Below are positions 1-8,888 of a stretch of DNA of 64,000 nt, piece after piece. The notes below the pieces were generated by a model, which saw nothing but the letters and a program-made list of their open reading frames with translations, was not told the DNA's origin and did not search any database. The DNA is from Erwinia sp. SLM-02. Its GTDB lineage: Bacteria > Pseudomonadota > Gammaproteobacteria > Enterobacterales > Enterobacteriaceae. The first letter of the stretch is position 1, and each line of letters starts with the position of its first letter. Made by a program: the position numbers and the translations under genes. Location: assembly GCF_037450285.1 (NCBI RefSeq), contig NZ_JAQISN010000001.1, positions 2,790,001-2,854,000 of the forward strand, written 5' to 3'.

Positions 1-546
1 CGCATAGGTTGCCGCTTCGGCAATACGCGCCAGCTCGGCATCGCGCGCCGGACCTTCTGCTGCTTCGGCATAGGCACCGGTATGGATTTCAATATAAGGC
101 GCACCGGAAGCCACGGCGGCATCAATCTGCTCGCGATCGGCGTCAATAAACAGAGAAACCAGAATCCCGGCATCGTTCAGGCGCTTAACCGCTGCGGTCA
201 CTTTATCCAGCTGACCGGCCACATCCAGTCCGCCCTCGGTGGTCACCTCTTCGCGCTTTTCCGGCACCAGGCAGCAAAAATGCGGTACGACTTCGCAGGC
301 GATATCGATCATTTCATCCGTGACGGCCATTTCGAGGTTCATGCGGGTCTGAATGGTCTGGCGCAGGATGCGTACGTCACGATCGGTGATGTGGCGGCGG
401 TCTTCACGCAGATGGACGGTAATGCCGTCAGCGCCCGCCTGTTCAGAGACAAAGGCGGCCTGAACCGGATCGGGATAGTGGGTGCCGCGAGCGTTGCGTA
501 CGGTAGCAACGTGATCGATATTGACGCCTAACAGTAACTCAGCCAT
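1..546 (-). CDS. pdxJ: Pyridoxine 5'-phosphate synthase (PdxJ), C-terminus beyond the window
   Basis: PdxJ condenses 1-deoxyxylulose 5-phosphate with 3-amino-2-oxopropyl phosphate to give pyridoxine 5'-phosphate, the ring-closing step of de novo vitamin B6 synthesis in the cytosol. Reading the minus strand from the ATG at 546 gives MAELLLGVNIDHVATVRNAR and later a TVHLREDRRHI segment, both typical of PdxJ. There are 182 codons in the window against about 243 residues for the family, so roughly the last quarter lies off the left edge. It is last in the lepA-lepB, rnc-era-recO-pdxJ gene order and about 70 bp downstream of recO. The long open frame on the opposite strand here is a shadow. Confidence 0.95.
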   Translation of the reverse strand, partial: MAELLLGVNIDHVATVRNARGTHYPDPVQAAFVSEQAGADGITVHLREDRRHITDRDVRILRQTIQTRMNLEMAVTDEMIDIACEVVPHFCCLVPEKREEVTTEGGLDVAGQLDKVTAAVKRLNDAGILVSLFIDADREQIDAAVASGAPYIEIHTGAYAEAAEGPARDAELARIAEAATYA

Positions 547-618
547 GGATTCCTCGGAAAATCACGAATGTTTTATCGAGTGTACAACGTTCGGCGGGCG
601 CAGGGGTATGACCTGTCG

Positions 619-1356
619 CTATTCGTCTGCCGCAGGCGCGGCGTCCGCTCGTTTTCTCGGCAAAAATTGGCGAAACAGCTCGGTGCTTTTCAGCGGTCTG
701 CCGCCAAGATAGGGTTTCAGCGCCATGCGGGTAAAACGCTTGGCCGCCCGCAGGGTATCCGCATCGGGGAACTCCCGCTGCCAGAGCGCGCGGAGCTGTC
801 GTCCGGTAAAGCTGCGGTTGTTCACCACCAGGCTGGCGATAAACCCCTTCTCTTCCCGGTAGCTGTAGGTCATCTCATCGGCGACCTCTTCCCCGCTGCC
901 GGCGCAGTGCATGAAATCCACGCCGTAGCCAAGATGGCCCAGCATCGCCAGTTCGAAGCGGCGCAGGGCAGGTTCCGGCGAGCCGGATGCAGCCGCCAGG
1001 GCCTGAATACAGTGCAGGTAGTCAAAGAAGAGTTCGTTAAAGGCGGTTTCGTGTTCCAGTACGCGCGAAAGCAGTTCGTTGACGTACAGGCCACAGTAGA
1101 GGGTGGTGCCGCTGAGCGGAAGCGCCAGCGAAACGGGTTCAGCGCCGCGCAGGGTTTTCACCTCGCCACGCCCTCCCCAGCGTACCAGCAGAGGCGTGAA
1201 GGGTTGCAGAGCACCCTTGAGGCTGGAACGTTTGGAGCGGGCACCTTTCGCCAGAACCCGCACCCTGCCGTACTGTTCAGAGAACAGATCGAGCAGCAGG
1301 CTGGTTTCGCTCCACGGTCGCGCGTGCAGAACAAAAGCGCGTTGCCAGCCTTCCAT
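619..1356 (-). CDS. recO: DNA repair protein RecO
   Basis: RecO works with RecF and RecR to load RecA on SSB-coated single-stranded DNA in gap repair, and can anneal strands. The 245-residue product opens MEGWQRAFVLHARPWSETS, has the N-terminal OB-fold region with GARSKRSSLKGALQPF at about 39-54, and a C-terminal helical part with FPDADTLRAAKRFTRMALKP. This is nearly the full length of the E. coli protein. I take the ATG at 1356; a TTG one codon upstream is also open but less likely. The gene starts only 5 bp after the era stop, so it is probably cotranscribed with rnc-era. Confidence 0.96.
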   Translation of the reverse strand: MEGWQRAFVLHARPWSETSLLLDLFSEQYGRVRVLAKGARSKRSSLKGALQPFTPLLVRWGGRGEVKTLRGAEPVSLALPLSGTTLYCGLYVNELLSRVLEHETAFNELFFDYLHCIQALAAASGSPEPALRRFELAMLGHLGYGVDFMHCAGSGEEVADEMTYSYREEKGFIASLVVNNRSFTGRQLRALWQREFPDADTLRAAKRFTRMALKPYLGGRPLKSTELFRQFLPRKRADAAPAADE

Positions 1357-1361
1357 CAAAA

Positions 1362-2267
1362 TCAGAGGTCGTCAGTATAGCCCAGGCTGCGTAGGGCGCG
1401 TTCATCATCCGCCCAGCCGGACTTCACTTTAACCCACAGCTCAAGGTGCACTTTCGCCTCGAACATCTCTTCCATATCTTTACGCGCTTCCGTACCGATC
1501 ACTTTGATCTTGGCGCCTTTATTGCCGATGACCATCTTCTTCTGACCTTCACGCTCAACGAGGATCAGGCCGTTGATATCATAACCACCGCGCGCATTGG
1601 AGACGAACTGCTCGATCTCAACGGTCACCGAGTACGGCAGTTCCGCACCGAGGAAACGCATCAGCTTTTCGCGGATGATTTCGGAGGCCATAAAGCGCTG
1701 GGAACGATCGGTAACGTACTCTTCCGGGAAGTGGTGTTCCGCTTCCGGCAGCAGCTTGTGCACGATGTTGGCAATGGTATCAACATTATTGCCTTTTTCG
1801 GCCGAGATCGGCACCACGTCCATAAAGTTCATCTGCTCGCTGAGGAACTGCAGATGCGGCAGCAGGATGCTTTTATCGGTGATGTTGTCGACCTTGTTGA
1901 TCGCCAGCAGCACCGGCACCTTGTTGTCTTTCAGCTTGTTCAGCACCATTTCGTCGTCGGCGGTCCATTTGGTGCCTTCAACAACAAAGATCACCAGCTC
2001 AACGTCACCGATTGAACTGCTGGCCGCACGGTTCATCAGGCGGTTGATCGCCCGCTTTTCTTCCATATGCAGGCCAGGGGTATCCACGTAGATCGCCTGA
2101 TAGGCGCCTTCGGTATGGATGCCCATAATACGGTGACGGGTGGTTTGCGGTTTACGCGAGGTAATGGAAACCTTCTGCCCCAGGAGCTGGTTCAGTAGGG
2201 TCGATTTACCGACGTTCGGGCGGCCTACAATAGCAATAAAGCCGCAATGGGTGGTTTGTTCGTTCAT
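1362..2267 (-). CDS. era: GTPase Era
   Basis: Era is an essential GTPase that binds the 3' end of 16S rRNA and helps mature the 30S subunit. The 301-residue protein has the G1 loop GRPNVGKST near residue 16, G3 DTPGLH at about 62, G4 NKVD near 124, and a C-terminal KH domain with GNKGAKIKVIGTEAR. Length equals the E. coli protein. Its ATG overlaps the rnc stop by 4 bp (ATGA), which indicates translational coupling within the rnc-era-recO operon. Confidence 0.98.
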   Translation of the reverse strand: MNEQTTHCGFIAIVGRPNVGKSTLLNQLLGQKVSITSRKPQTTRHRIMGIHTEGAYQAIYVDTPGLHMEEKRAINRLMNRAASSSIGDVELVIFVVEGTKWTADDEMVLNKLKDNKVPVLLAINKVDNITDKSILLPHLQFLSEQMNFMDVVPISAEKGNNVDTIANIVHKLLPEAEHHFPEEYVTDRSQRFMASEIIREKLMRFLGAELPYSVTVEIEQFVSNARGGYDINGLILVEREGQKKMVIGNKGAKIKVIGTEARKDMEEMFEAKVHLELWVKVKSGWADDERALRSLGYTDDL

Positions 2268-2944
2268 TCAATTCCCAGCTTAATCAGCGCCTGTTCGGCC
2301 GCTGCCTGCTCAGCTTTGCGACGGCTTGAACCGGTTCCCACAACCGGATCTGCCATGCCGCTTACCTGGCAGTGAATAGTAAATTCCTGATCGTGCGCTT
2401 CGCCACGAACCTGCACTACCAGATAAGATGGCAGCGGCAGATGGCGACCCTGCAGAAACTCCTGCAGGCGCGTCTTTGGATCCTTTTGTTTATCGCCCGG
2501 GCTGATCTGTTCAAGACGGCTGGCGTACCAGCTGAGGATCAGCTGTTCAACCGTCCCGATATCGCTGTCGAGGAACACGCCACCGATCAGCGCTTCAACC
2601 GTATCAGCCAGGATCGATTCACGGCGATAACCGCCGCTTTTCAGTTCACCCGGCCCAAGGCGCAGGCATTCACCGAGGTCAAACTCTCGTGCCATTTCCG
2701 CCAGCGTATTACCGCGAACCAGCGTGGCTCGCATGCGGCTCATATCCCCTTCGTCCACGCGCGGGAAGCGATGATAAAGGGCATTGGCGATGACATAGCT
2801 CAGAATAGAGTCGCCCAGAAATTCCAGTCGCTCGTTATGTTTGCTGCTGGCGCTGCGGTGAGTCAGTGCCTGCTGTAACAATTCCTGATGAGTAAAAGTG
2901 TAGCCCAACTTACGCTGGAGCTTGTTAATTACGATGGGGTTCAT
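2264..2944 (-). CDS. rnc: Ribonuclease III
   Basis: RNase III cleaves double-stranded RNA, processing rRNA precursors and many mRNAs. The 226-residue product contains the signature NERLEFLGDSIL (residues about 37-48), which holds the metal-binding Glu and Asp, and a C-terminal double-stranded RNA-binding domain from about 155 ending with SSRRKAEQAAAEQAL. Length matches the family. It is the first gene of the rnc-era-recO unit and is preceded by a leader with a long hairpin that probably serves autoregulation. Confidence 0.98.
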   Translation of the reverse strand: MNPIVINKLQRKLGYTFTHQELLQQALTHRSASSKHNERLEFLGDSILSYVIANALYHRFPRVDEGDMSRMRATLVRGNTLAEMAREFDLGECLRLGPGELKSGGYRRESILADTVEALIGGVFLDSDIGTVEQLILSWYASRLEQISPGDKQKDPKTRLQEFLQGRHLPLPSYLVVQVRGEAHDQEFTIHCQVSGMADPVVGTGSSRRKAEQAAAEQALIKLGIE

Positions 2945-2975
2945 GCTTTACCAATTTCTGAATGCGTCAATTATG

Positions 2976-3030
2976 CTGCACACGGAACAGGGCTGAGCCT
3001 GAACACCAGCACGATCTGTTTCGTGTGCAG
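2976..3030 (-). promoter_or_regulatory. Long stem-loop in the rnc leader (rncO-like RNase III target)
   Basis: Between lepB and rnc two 15-base arms (2976-2990 and 3016-3030, CTGCACACGGAACAG against CTGTTTCGTGTGCAG) are inverted complements with one mismatch and a 25-base loop. In E. coli RNase III cuts such a hairpin in its own leader and so shortens the life of the rnc-era-recO mRNA. Position (about 30 bp before the rnc start) and size fit that role; the function here is inferred. Confidence 0.75.
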
Positions 3031-3083
3031 TGGCTCCCCAGGCGGGAAGCCAACCGTTAAATATACTCACCCAATGATGAGTA

Positions 3084-4037
3084 TTAGTGAATGCCACCAA
3101 TCCGGCTCAGACGAACGCCGGTCGGCCATTCGCCTTCCTGTTTTTCAAAGCTCATCCAGATAGCCGTCGCTTTACCTACCAGATTACGCTCCGGGACAAA
3201 GCCCCAGTAACGACTGTCAGCGCTGTTATCGCGGTTATCGCCCATCATAAAGTACATGCCCTGCGGCACGACCCAGGTGGACTGCTCCTGGCCTGGTTGC
3301 TGATAATAGGAGGCGGCCTGGCTTGGCATCTGCGTCACCAGCAAAATTCGGTGAGTCACCTCACCCAGGGTTTCATTCCGCGTGGCTAAGCGCAGGCCAC
3401 CCGGCATCGATTCACCCTGCGGCACCTGGAAGAAACCGTTTCCGGCTTCATTGCCGTTAAAGCCGCTGAAGGTCTGGATAAAATCACTCGGCTCAACGTC
3501 GGAGTAGGTAACCGGCACCGCGGTTTCACACTTGCCACCGCCGCAGCCTGGGGTGATGGAAACCGTTTTGCTCAGCGCATCGTAGGTGACCCGATCGCCC
3601 GGGACGCCAACGGCACGCTTAATATAGTCCAGACTCGGATCTTTCGGGTATTTAAATACCACCACGTCACCGCGCTTAGGATGCCCGGTGGGGATCAGCG
3701 TGGTCTGGGTGATCGGGTCTTTAATCCCGTAGGCATACTTTTCCACAAGGATAAAATCCCCGATCAGCAGCGTCGGCATCATCGATCCGGAAGGGATCTG
3801 GAACGGCTCAAAAATAAATGAACGCACCACAAACACCACCAGCAGTACCGGGAATACCGACGCCGTGGTTTCCACCCAGCCCGGCTGTTTATCCGCTTTG
3901 GTTTCTGGCTGGCCTTCGGCTTTTGCCGCTGCGCGTTTTGCCCGGCGGGCCGGTGCCCATTTATACTTGTCGATACACCAGATAATCCCGGTGACCAGCG
4001 TTGCTATCGCCAGAATCAGGGCGAACATATTAGCCAT
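3084..4037 (-). CDS. lepB: Signal peptidase I (leader peptidase)
   Basis: LepB removes signal peptides from secreted proteins at the periplasmic face of the inner membrane. The 317-residue protein starts with a hydrophobic segment (ANMFALILAIATLVTGIIW), has a cytoplasmic KRAAAKAEGQPETKADKQ linker, a second membrane segment (SVFPVLLVVFVVRSFIF), then the catalytic Ser in PSGSMMPTL (near 83) and the catalytic Lys in YIKRAVGVPGD (near 140); MMGDNRDNSADSRYWG is box E. It lies 29 bp after lepA in the same direction, as in E. coli. Confidence 0.98.
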   Translation of the reverse strand: MANMFALILAIATLVTGIIWCIDKYKWAPARRAKRAAAKAEGQPETKADKQPGWVETTASVFPVLLVVFVVRSFIFEPFQIPSGSMMPTLLIGDFILVEKYAYGIKDPITQTTLIPTGHPKRGDVVVFKYPKDPSLDYIKRAVGVPGDRVTYDALSKTVSITPGCGGGKCETAVPVTYSDVEPSDFIQTFSGFNGNEAGNGFFQVPQGESMPGGLRLATRNETLGEVTHRILLVTQMPSQAASYYQQPGQEQSTWVVPQGMYFMMGDNRDNSADSRYWGFVPERNLVGKATAIWMSFEKQEGEWPTGVRLSRIGGIH

Positions 4038-4066
4038 TCCAGTTCCCTCAAAGCCCTAAGTCGGCC

Positions 4067-5866
4067 TTATTTACTGTCTTTACCTACGTGGAGAATGGCG
4101 AGGAACGCTTCCTGCGGCAGCTCAACGTTACCCACCTGCTTCATGCGTTTCTTACCGTCTTTCTGTTTCTGCAGCAGCTTTTTCTTACGGCTGACGTCAC
4201 CGCCGTAACACTTGGCGAGAACGTTTTTACGCAGCTGTTTCACGGTTGAGCGGGCGATAATATGGGTACCAATCGCCGCCTGAATCGCAATATCAAACTG
4301 CTGACGTGGGATCAGATCTTTCATCTTCTCGACCAGGTCACGGCCACGGTACTGCGAGTTATCACGGTGGGTGATCAGCGCCAGCGCATCTACACGCTCG
4401 CCGTTGATCAGCACGTCCACGCGCACCATGTCAGAAGTCTGGAAACGCTTGAAGTTATAATCCAGTGACGCATAGCCACGAGACGTCGACTTCAGGCGGT
4501 CGAAGAAATCGAGCACCACTTCCGCCATCGGAATTTCATAGGTCAGCGCAACCTGGTTACCGTGGTAAACCATGTTGGTCTGCACGCCGCGTTTTTCGAT
4601 GCACAGCGTAATGACGTTGCCGAGATACTCCTGCGGCAGCAGCATGTGACATTCCGCAATCGGCTCACGCAGCTCTTCAATGTTGTTCAGCGGCGGCAGT
4701 TTACCCGGGCTGTCAACGTAGACGGTCTCATTATCCGTGGTTTGTACTTCATAGACTACGGTTGGCGCCGTGGTAATCAGTTCGAGATCGTACTCACGCT
4801 CCAGACGCTCCTGGATAATTTCCATGTGCAGCAGGCCAAGGAAGCCGCAGCGGAAACCGAAGCCCAGCGCCGTTGAGCTTTCTGGCTCATAGAACAGGGA
4901 GGCGTCGTTAAGGCTCAGCTTGCCCAGCGCGTCGCGGAAGGCTTCATAGTCGTCGGAGCTGATCGGGAACAGACCGGCGTAAACCTGCGGCTTAACTTTT
5001 TTGAAGCCGGGCAGCGCTTTATCCGCCGGGTTACGTGCCAGCGTCAGGGTATCACCCACCGGCGCACCGAGGATGTCTTTGATCGCGCAGACCAGCCAGC
5101 CCACTTCACCGCAGTTCAGCACGTCGGTATCTTCACGTTTTGGCGTGAAAATCCCCAGACGGTCGGCGTTATAAACCTGACCGGTGCTCATTACCTTAAT
5201 CTTGTCGCCCTTGCGCATGGTGCCGTTCTTGATACGCACCAGCGAGACAACGCCCAGATAGTTATCGAACCAGGAGTCGATGATCAGCGCCTGCAGCGGG
5301 CCTTCCGGGTCGCCTTCCGGCGGCGGAATGTCGCGCACCAGACGTTCCAGCACGTCCGGCACGCCCACGCCGGTTTTCGCCGAGCAGCGCACCGCGTCGG
5401 TGGCGTCGATGCCAACGATATCTTCAATTTCCTGGGCTACACGCTCAGGATCGGCCGCAGGCAGGTCGATCTTATTCAGAACCGGCACCACTTCCAGATC
5501 CATTTCCATCGCGGTATAGCAGTTTGCCAGCGTCTGGGCTTCCACACCCTGACCGGCGTCGACCACCAGCAGCGCACCCTCACACGCCGCCAGAGAACGA
5601 GAAACTTCGTAGGAGAAGTCAACGTGTCCTGGGGTGTCGATGAAGTTCAGCTGATAGGTCTGACCATCAGGAGCATGATAATCGAGGGTTACGCTCTGCG
5701 CTTTAATGGTAATGCCGCGCTCACGTTCTAAATCCATGGAATCCAGAACCTGTGCAGCCATTTCACGTTCGGTCAGGCCACCGCAAATCTGAATCAGACG
5801 GTCAGAGAGCGTCGATTTACCGTGGTCAATGTGGGCGATGATCGAAAAGTTTCTTATGTGCTTCAT
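4067..5866 (-). CDS. lepA: Elongation factor 4 (LepA)
   Basis: LepA is a ribosome-bound translational GTPase implicated in back-translocation and in 30S biogenesis. The 599 residues match the family length. The start MKHIRNFSIIAHIDHGKST carries the G1 loop; DTPGHVDF is G3 and NKIDLP is G4. The C-terminal LepA-specific domain contains KCYGGDVSRKKKLLQKQKDGKKRM. The start is unambiguous. It is the first gene of the lepA-lepB unit; about 240 bp without a convincing gene separate it from rseC. Confidence 0.98.
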   Translation of the reverse strand: MKHIRNFSIIAHIDHGKSTLSDRLIQICGGLTEREMAAQVLDSMDLERERGITIKAQSVTLDYHAPDGQTYQLNFIDTPGHVDFSYEVSRSLAACEGALLVVDAGQGVEAQTLANCYTAMEMDLEVVPVLNKIDLPAADPERVAQEIEDIVGIDATDAVRCSAKTGVGVPDVLERLVRDIPPPEGDPEGPLQALIIDSWFDNYLGVVSLVRIKNGTMRKGDKIKVMSTGQVYNADRLGIFTPKREDTDVLNCGEVGWLVCAIKDILGAPVGDTLTLARNPADKALPGFKKVKPQVYAGLFPISSDDYEAFRDALGKLSLNDASLFYEPESSTALGFGFRCGFLGLLHMEIIQERLEREYDLELITTAPTVVYEVQTTDNETVYVDSPGKLPPLNNIEELREPIAECHMLLPQEYLGNVITLCIEKRGVQTNMVYHGNQVALTYEIPMAEVVLDFFDRLKSTSRGYASLDYNFKRFQTSDMVRVDVLINGERVDALALITHRDNSQYRGRDLVEKMKDLIPRQQFDIAIQAAIGTHIIARSTVKQLRKNVLAKCYGGDVSRKKKLLQKQKDGKKRMKQVGNVELPQEAFLAILHVGKDSK

Positions 5867-6104
5867 TATTGAGGTTTTTCTGCCTTACAAATTCTGGAAC
5901 TCTCGCGATATAAAATCAGGAGAGCGTGATATCACAGGCGAACAGAGGCCCGAAAGGCTGCATTCTACACTACATATCAAAGGGGTGGAATCATCGCGGG
6001 GTGCCAATAGTACCAGCAACGGCGTGGAAACAAAGAATTGGATAAATATTATGCAGAAGTTCGCTCTGCCCGCCGTGTGATGGCTGGGGCAGAGGCGATG
6101 AGGA

Positions 6105-6569
6105 TCAGGCATCGGTGGTAACGTGCAGTGCGTCCGGCGGGAGCGCAACGCTAAGGATCACCGGCTGGTAAGACGCCGAACGGCCCAGCACGCTGGAAAT
6201 TCCGCGGGCCATGATAAAACCGCCAATGCCGCCCAGCAGTGCGCCGCAGGCGGCGGCCAGATCGCTGTGGAAAAGCATCTGGAACAGCCCGGCGAGAATA
6301 AACAGGCCCACCAGCGGCGACATGTAAACCAGCAGCGCTGAGCTGAGCAGGCTGGATTCAGCAATACCCAGCTCAATGCGCTGCCCCGGGATCAGCCGGT
6401 CGGGGCTGGCAATTTTCATTACGTGGGCATTTTTAGGACCCAGTTTGTTCAGCATGTGGCTGCCGCAGCCCTTACGGGCAGAGCAGCTGCTGCAGGAGGT
6501 TTTAATTTCCGAATGCAGCGTTGCCACGCCGTTTTGCCACGAGACAACCGTAGCCCATTCTCTCATCAT
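6105..6569 (-). CDS. rseC: SoxR-reducing system / sigma-E factor regulatory protein RseC
   Basis: RseC is an inner-membrane protein of the rpoE operon, with a modest positive influence on sigma-E and a role in SoxR reduction. The 154 residues begin MMREWATVVSWQNG and hold a Cys cluster (SCSSCSARKGC, about 25-35) followed by two membrane segments (SSALLVYMSPLVGLFILAGL and AAACGALLGGIGGFIMA). The ATG at 6569 overlaps the rseB stop by 4 bp. Slightly shorter than the 159 residues of E. coli. Confidence 0.95.
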   Translation of the reverse strand: MMREWATVVSWQNGVATLHSEIKTSCSSCSARKGCGSHMLNKLGPKNAHVMKIASPDRLIPGQRIELGIAESSLLSSALLVYMSPLVGLFILAGLFQMLFHSDLAAACGALLGGIGGFIMARGISSVLGRSASYQPVILSVALPPDALHVTTDA

Positions 6570-7519
6570 GGTGTGGTACCTAAAGTTATGCCGTCAGCAA
6601 TGCGTTTGGCCGTGGCAGGAGGCAGTTCACCCACTACGGTAATTTCCGCATTATTACGCACTTCAGTCTGCACCGTACGACGCCCAGTGCGCAACAGCTG
6701 GGATGTGCTGTTTTTATCCGCAAGGGTAATGTTGACAGAGAAGCTGAACAGGCCATCGGAATAAAGGCGCGACTCGACCGGGCGATTAAGCGACGGGATC
6801 TGGCGGCGGCTCTGGGCCACTTCCTTCATTCCCGCAGGCAGCCAGCCGGCTTTCCAGTTAAACGTGGCCTTATTACCCGCCGGCACTGACAATGTTGGCG
6901 GCAGCTTGGCGGTTTCCAGCCCCTGCATCAGCTTACTGACGCCCTGATCGACGGCAAAGCTGACCACGCGATATTGCTCCAGCGTTTCGCCGTCGCGGTC
7001 CAGTAAATCGACGCGCAGCGGCAGTTTCGTTTCACTGTCCAGCCAGACTACGTAGCCATAGCGGGTGCCATCGCGTGAGACGATACGAATGACCTCGCAG
7101 AGCTGATCGGCAATGCGCGTGCGGCCAACCGAGACAAAATCGTAGCTGCTGGCAAGGTGCTCAAAATCGGCGTAAACCAGCGCAGGCAGCGAATCAACGA
7201 TATGATCGCCAGCCATAGTAAACGGCTCAAGCCCCGGTTCGAAATAGCTGATCTCATTGCCGCGCTGAATGATCTCTCGACGAGGTCCATCCATTTGCAG
7301 CAGCTGCGCATAGGTTTTGTTATCAATGACCGCATGACGATAGCGTAGGGATTCGATCCCCAGTCTGGAGACATTGATATAGGCGAGTTCATAACTGAGA
7401 GACTGGCTTGCCTGCTCCATCTGTTGTAACAGCGCCCCGGACGGTGATTGTGCCGGGGCGACAGAGGAGTACATCAGGCTGCCAGCCAGAAGGCTGACGG
7501 CACACCAAAGCTGCTTCAT
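6566..7519 (-). CDS. rseB: Sigma-E factor regulatory protein RseB
   Basis: RseB is a periplasmic protein that binds RseA and shields it from DegS, and is released when it senses lipopolysaccharide intermediates. The 317-residue protein has an N-terminal signal peptide (MKQLWCAVSLLAGSLMYSS, cut probably after APA), then the MucB/RseB N- and C-terminal domains. The start codon overlaps the rseA stop by one base (TAATG), typical for coupled translation. Confidence 0.96.
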   Translation of the reverse strand: MKQLWCAVSLLAGSLMYSSVAPAQSPSGALLQQMEQASQSLSYELAYINVSRLGIESLRYRHAVIDNKTYAQLLQMDGPRREIIQRGNEISYFEPGLEPFTMAGDHIVDSLPALVYADFEHLASSYDFVSVGRTRIADQLCEVIRIVSRDGTRYGYVVWLDSETKLPLRVDLLDRDGETLEQYRVVSFAVDQGVSKLMQGLETAKLPPTLSVPAGNKATFNWKAGWLPAGMKEVAQSRRQIPSLNRPVESRLYSDGLFSFSVNITLADKNSTSQLLRTGRRTVQTEVRNNAEITVVGELPPATAKRIADGITLGTTP

Positions 7520-8169
7520 TACTGCTGTTGCATTCCTAAGGACTGATTACCGGGAACCTGAGCAGCAGCCTGCTGGTCAGGATTTTGATCGAACTGCAGC
7601 TGTTCAGCATGCAGACGACGCTGGAGCTCATAATCCTGCAGCAGCGCATTAACGCGACGACGCTGATCCTGCACCTGCTGATTGACTTTGCTGGTGCTGG
7701 TGGCGTTTTCAGACGGCACACCAAGGCTGACCTGCGAAGCCTGCCCCATCATCGGCAGCGTGTTAAACGCCGGGGAGTCAGAAGACTGGCCTGCAACGGG
7801 CTTGTTGTACTGCTGAACGCCAACAATCACGGCCAGCGACACACACGCTGCCAGACCAACCTGAGTAATCTGAGCGGCCCAGGGGCGTACTTTGCCCCAG
7901 AACGGCATCGCTACAGCTTCTTCGGGCTTCGGCTGAGCTTCCGGAATCAATCGGGTGACAGATTTAGCTGGCTCATCTTCGATAGCCGCAGCCACGCGGG
8001 CAGCGATATCAAAATCCAGCAGCTGTGGGACATCGCCACGCAGCGTATCGCGGATCAGATGATAGCTTTCCCAGTTTTTCTGTAGTGCTGCATCGGAATT
8101 GAGCGCCGACATCAGCTCGGTATCCAGTGCTTCACCATCCATTAAAGCGGAAAGTTGTTCTTTCTGCAT
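7519..8169 (-). CDS. rseA: Anti-sigma-E factor RseA
   Basis: RseA is the single-pass inner-membrane anti-sigma factor that holds RpoE inactive until DegS and RseP cut it under envelope stress. The 216 residues start MQKEQLSALMDGEALD with the cytoplasmic sigma-binding domain, a membrane segment at about 100-118 (ITQVGLAACVSLAVIVGVQQ) and a periplasmic tail rich in Gln ending SLGMQQQ. It lies 30 bp after rpoE in the operon rpoE-rseA-rseB-rseC. Confidence 0.96.
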   Translation of the reverse strand: MQKEQLSALMDGEALDTELMSALNSDAALQKNWESYHLIRDTLRGDVPQLLDFDIAARVAAAIEDEPAKSVTRLIPEAQPKPEEAVAMPFWGKVRPWAAQITQVGLAACVSLAVIVGVQQYNKPVAGQSSDSPAFNTLPMMGQASQVSLGVPSENATSTSKVNQQVQDQRRRVNALLQDYELQRRLHAEQLQFDQNPDQQAAAQVPGNQSLGMQQQ

Positions 8170-8199
8170 GCCTCAATACCCTTCCTGTGTACGTTATTG

Positions 8200-8775
8200 C
8201 TAACGTTGGATAAGCGGTTGAATTTTATTATCAATAGCTTCTCGTGCACGAAAAATTCGTGAACGAACCGTACCCACCGGACAGTCCATAATGACCGCTA
8301 TCTCTTCATAGCTCAGGCCATCCAGCTCGCGCAGCGTAATCGCCATGCGCAGGTCTTCGGGTAACGTTTCGATAGTACGAAAAACTATCTGTTTCAGTTC
8401 TTCTGACAACATTAAGTTCTCAGGGTTCGAAATTTCTTTCAGTGCTCCCGCACTTTCAAAGTTTTCTGCGTCGATAGCGTCCACATCGCTGGACGGCGGA
8501 CGACGCCCCTGAGCCACCAGATAATTTTTAGCCGTATTGACGGCAATTCGGTAGAGCCAGGTATAGAAAGCACTATCCCCCCGGAACGATTCCAGCGCAC
8601 GATAGGCCTTAATAAATGATTCCTGCACTACGTCAGGAACATCTCCTGATGGTACATAGCGGGAAACCAGACTCGCCACTTTATGCTGGTAGCGCACCAC
8701 CAGTAAATTGAATGACTTCTGATCGCCCTTCTGCACGCGCTCAACGAGAATCTGATCCGTTAACTGCTCGCTCAT
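8200..8775 (-). CDS. rpoE: RNA polymerase sigma-E factor
   Basis: RpoE directs transcription of envelope-stress genes. The 191-residue protein starts MSEQLTDQILVERVQKGDQ and has region 2 (VPDVVQESFIKAYRALESF, SAFYTWLYRIAVNTAKNYL) and region 4 (LPEDLRMAITLRELDGLSYEEI). I choose the ATG at 8775, which gives exactly the E. coli length; an upstream in-frame extension is open but matches nothing. The ATG overlaps the stop of a short upstream ORF, so translation may be coupled to it. A sigma-E promoter lies just upstream, giving autoactivation. Confidence 0.98.
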   Translation of the reverse strand: MSEQLTDQILVERVQKGDQKSFNLLVVRYQHKVASLVSRYVPSGDVPDVVQESFIKAYRALESFRGDSAFYTWLYRIAVNTAKNYLVAQGRRPPSSDVDAIDAENFESAGALKEISNPENLMLSEELKQIVFRTIETLPEDLRMAITLRELDGLSYEEIAVIMDCPVGTVRSRIFRAREAIDNKIQPLIQR

Positions 8776-8876
8776 CCGAGGTAAAATCTCCCCAAATCTG
8801 TTTCCACGCGTAACCAAACTCCCAGTGATAACCCAATATTATTTTCGAGCAAGCACGCGATTTGAGTGGTTTTCAT
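8772..8876 (-). CDS. rseD: Putative rseD-like leader peptide, coupled to rpoE
   Basis: On the minus strand an ATG at 8876 opens a 34-residue frame (MKTTQIACLLENN..., ending GRFYLG) whose TGA overlaps the rpoE ATG (ATGA). In E. coli a leader peptide named RseD lies in this place and rpoE translation is coupled to it; that leader is longer as I recall (about 51 codons), while here an in-frame TAA stands eight codons before the ATG. The ATG lies between the -35 and -10 elements of the sigma-E promoter, so only longer transcripts could carry the start codon. Position and overlap are seen; the name is by analogy. Confidence 0.5.
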   Translation of the reverse strand: MKTTQIACLLENNIGLSLGVWLRVETDLGRFYLG

Positions 8877-8888
8877 TGGAGAAGTTCC
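8861..8888 (-). promoter_or_regulatory. Sigma-E-dependent promoter of rpoE
   Basis: On the minus strand GGAACTT (8882-8888) and TCAAA (8861-8865) are 16 bp apart, matching the sigma-E consensus GGAACTT-N16/17-TCnnA. The position upstream of rpoE and the surrounding bases resemble the autoregulated rpoE promoter of E. coli. Confidence 0.85.

Noticed and set aside
82..531. Plus-strand 149-codon frame opposite pdxJ
   Set aside because: Shadow of pdxJ; its translation has no recognisable motif and the minus strand is clearly coding.
3063..3084. ATACTCA...TGAGTAT stem at the end of lepB as a terminator
   Set aside because: Only 7 bp, A/T-rich and without a T-run on the minus strand; more likely incidental or part of the rnc leader.
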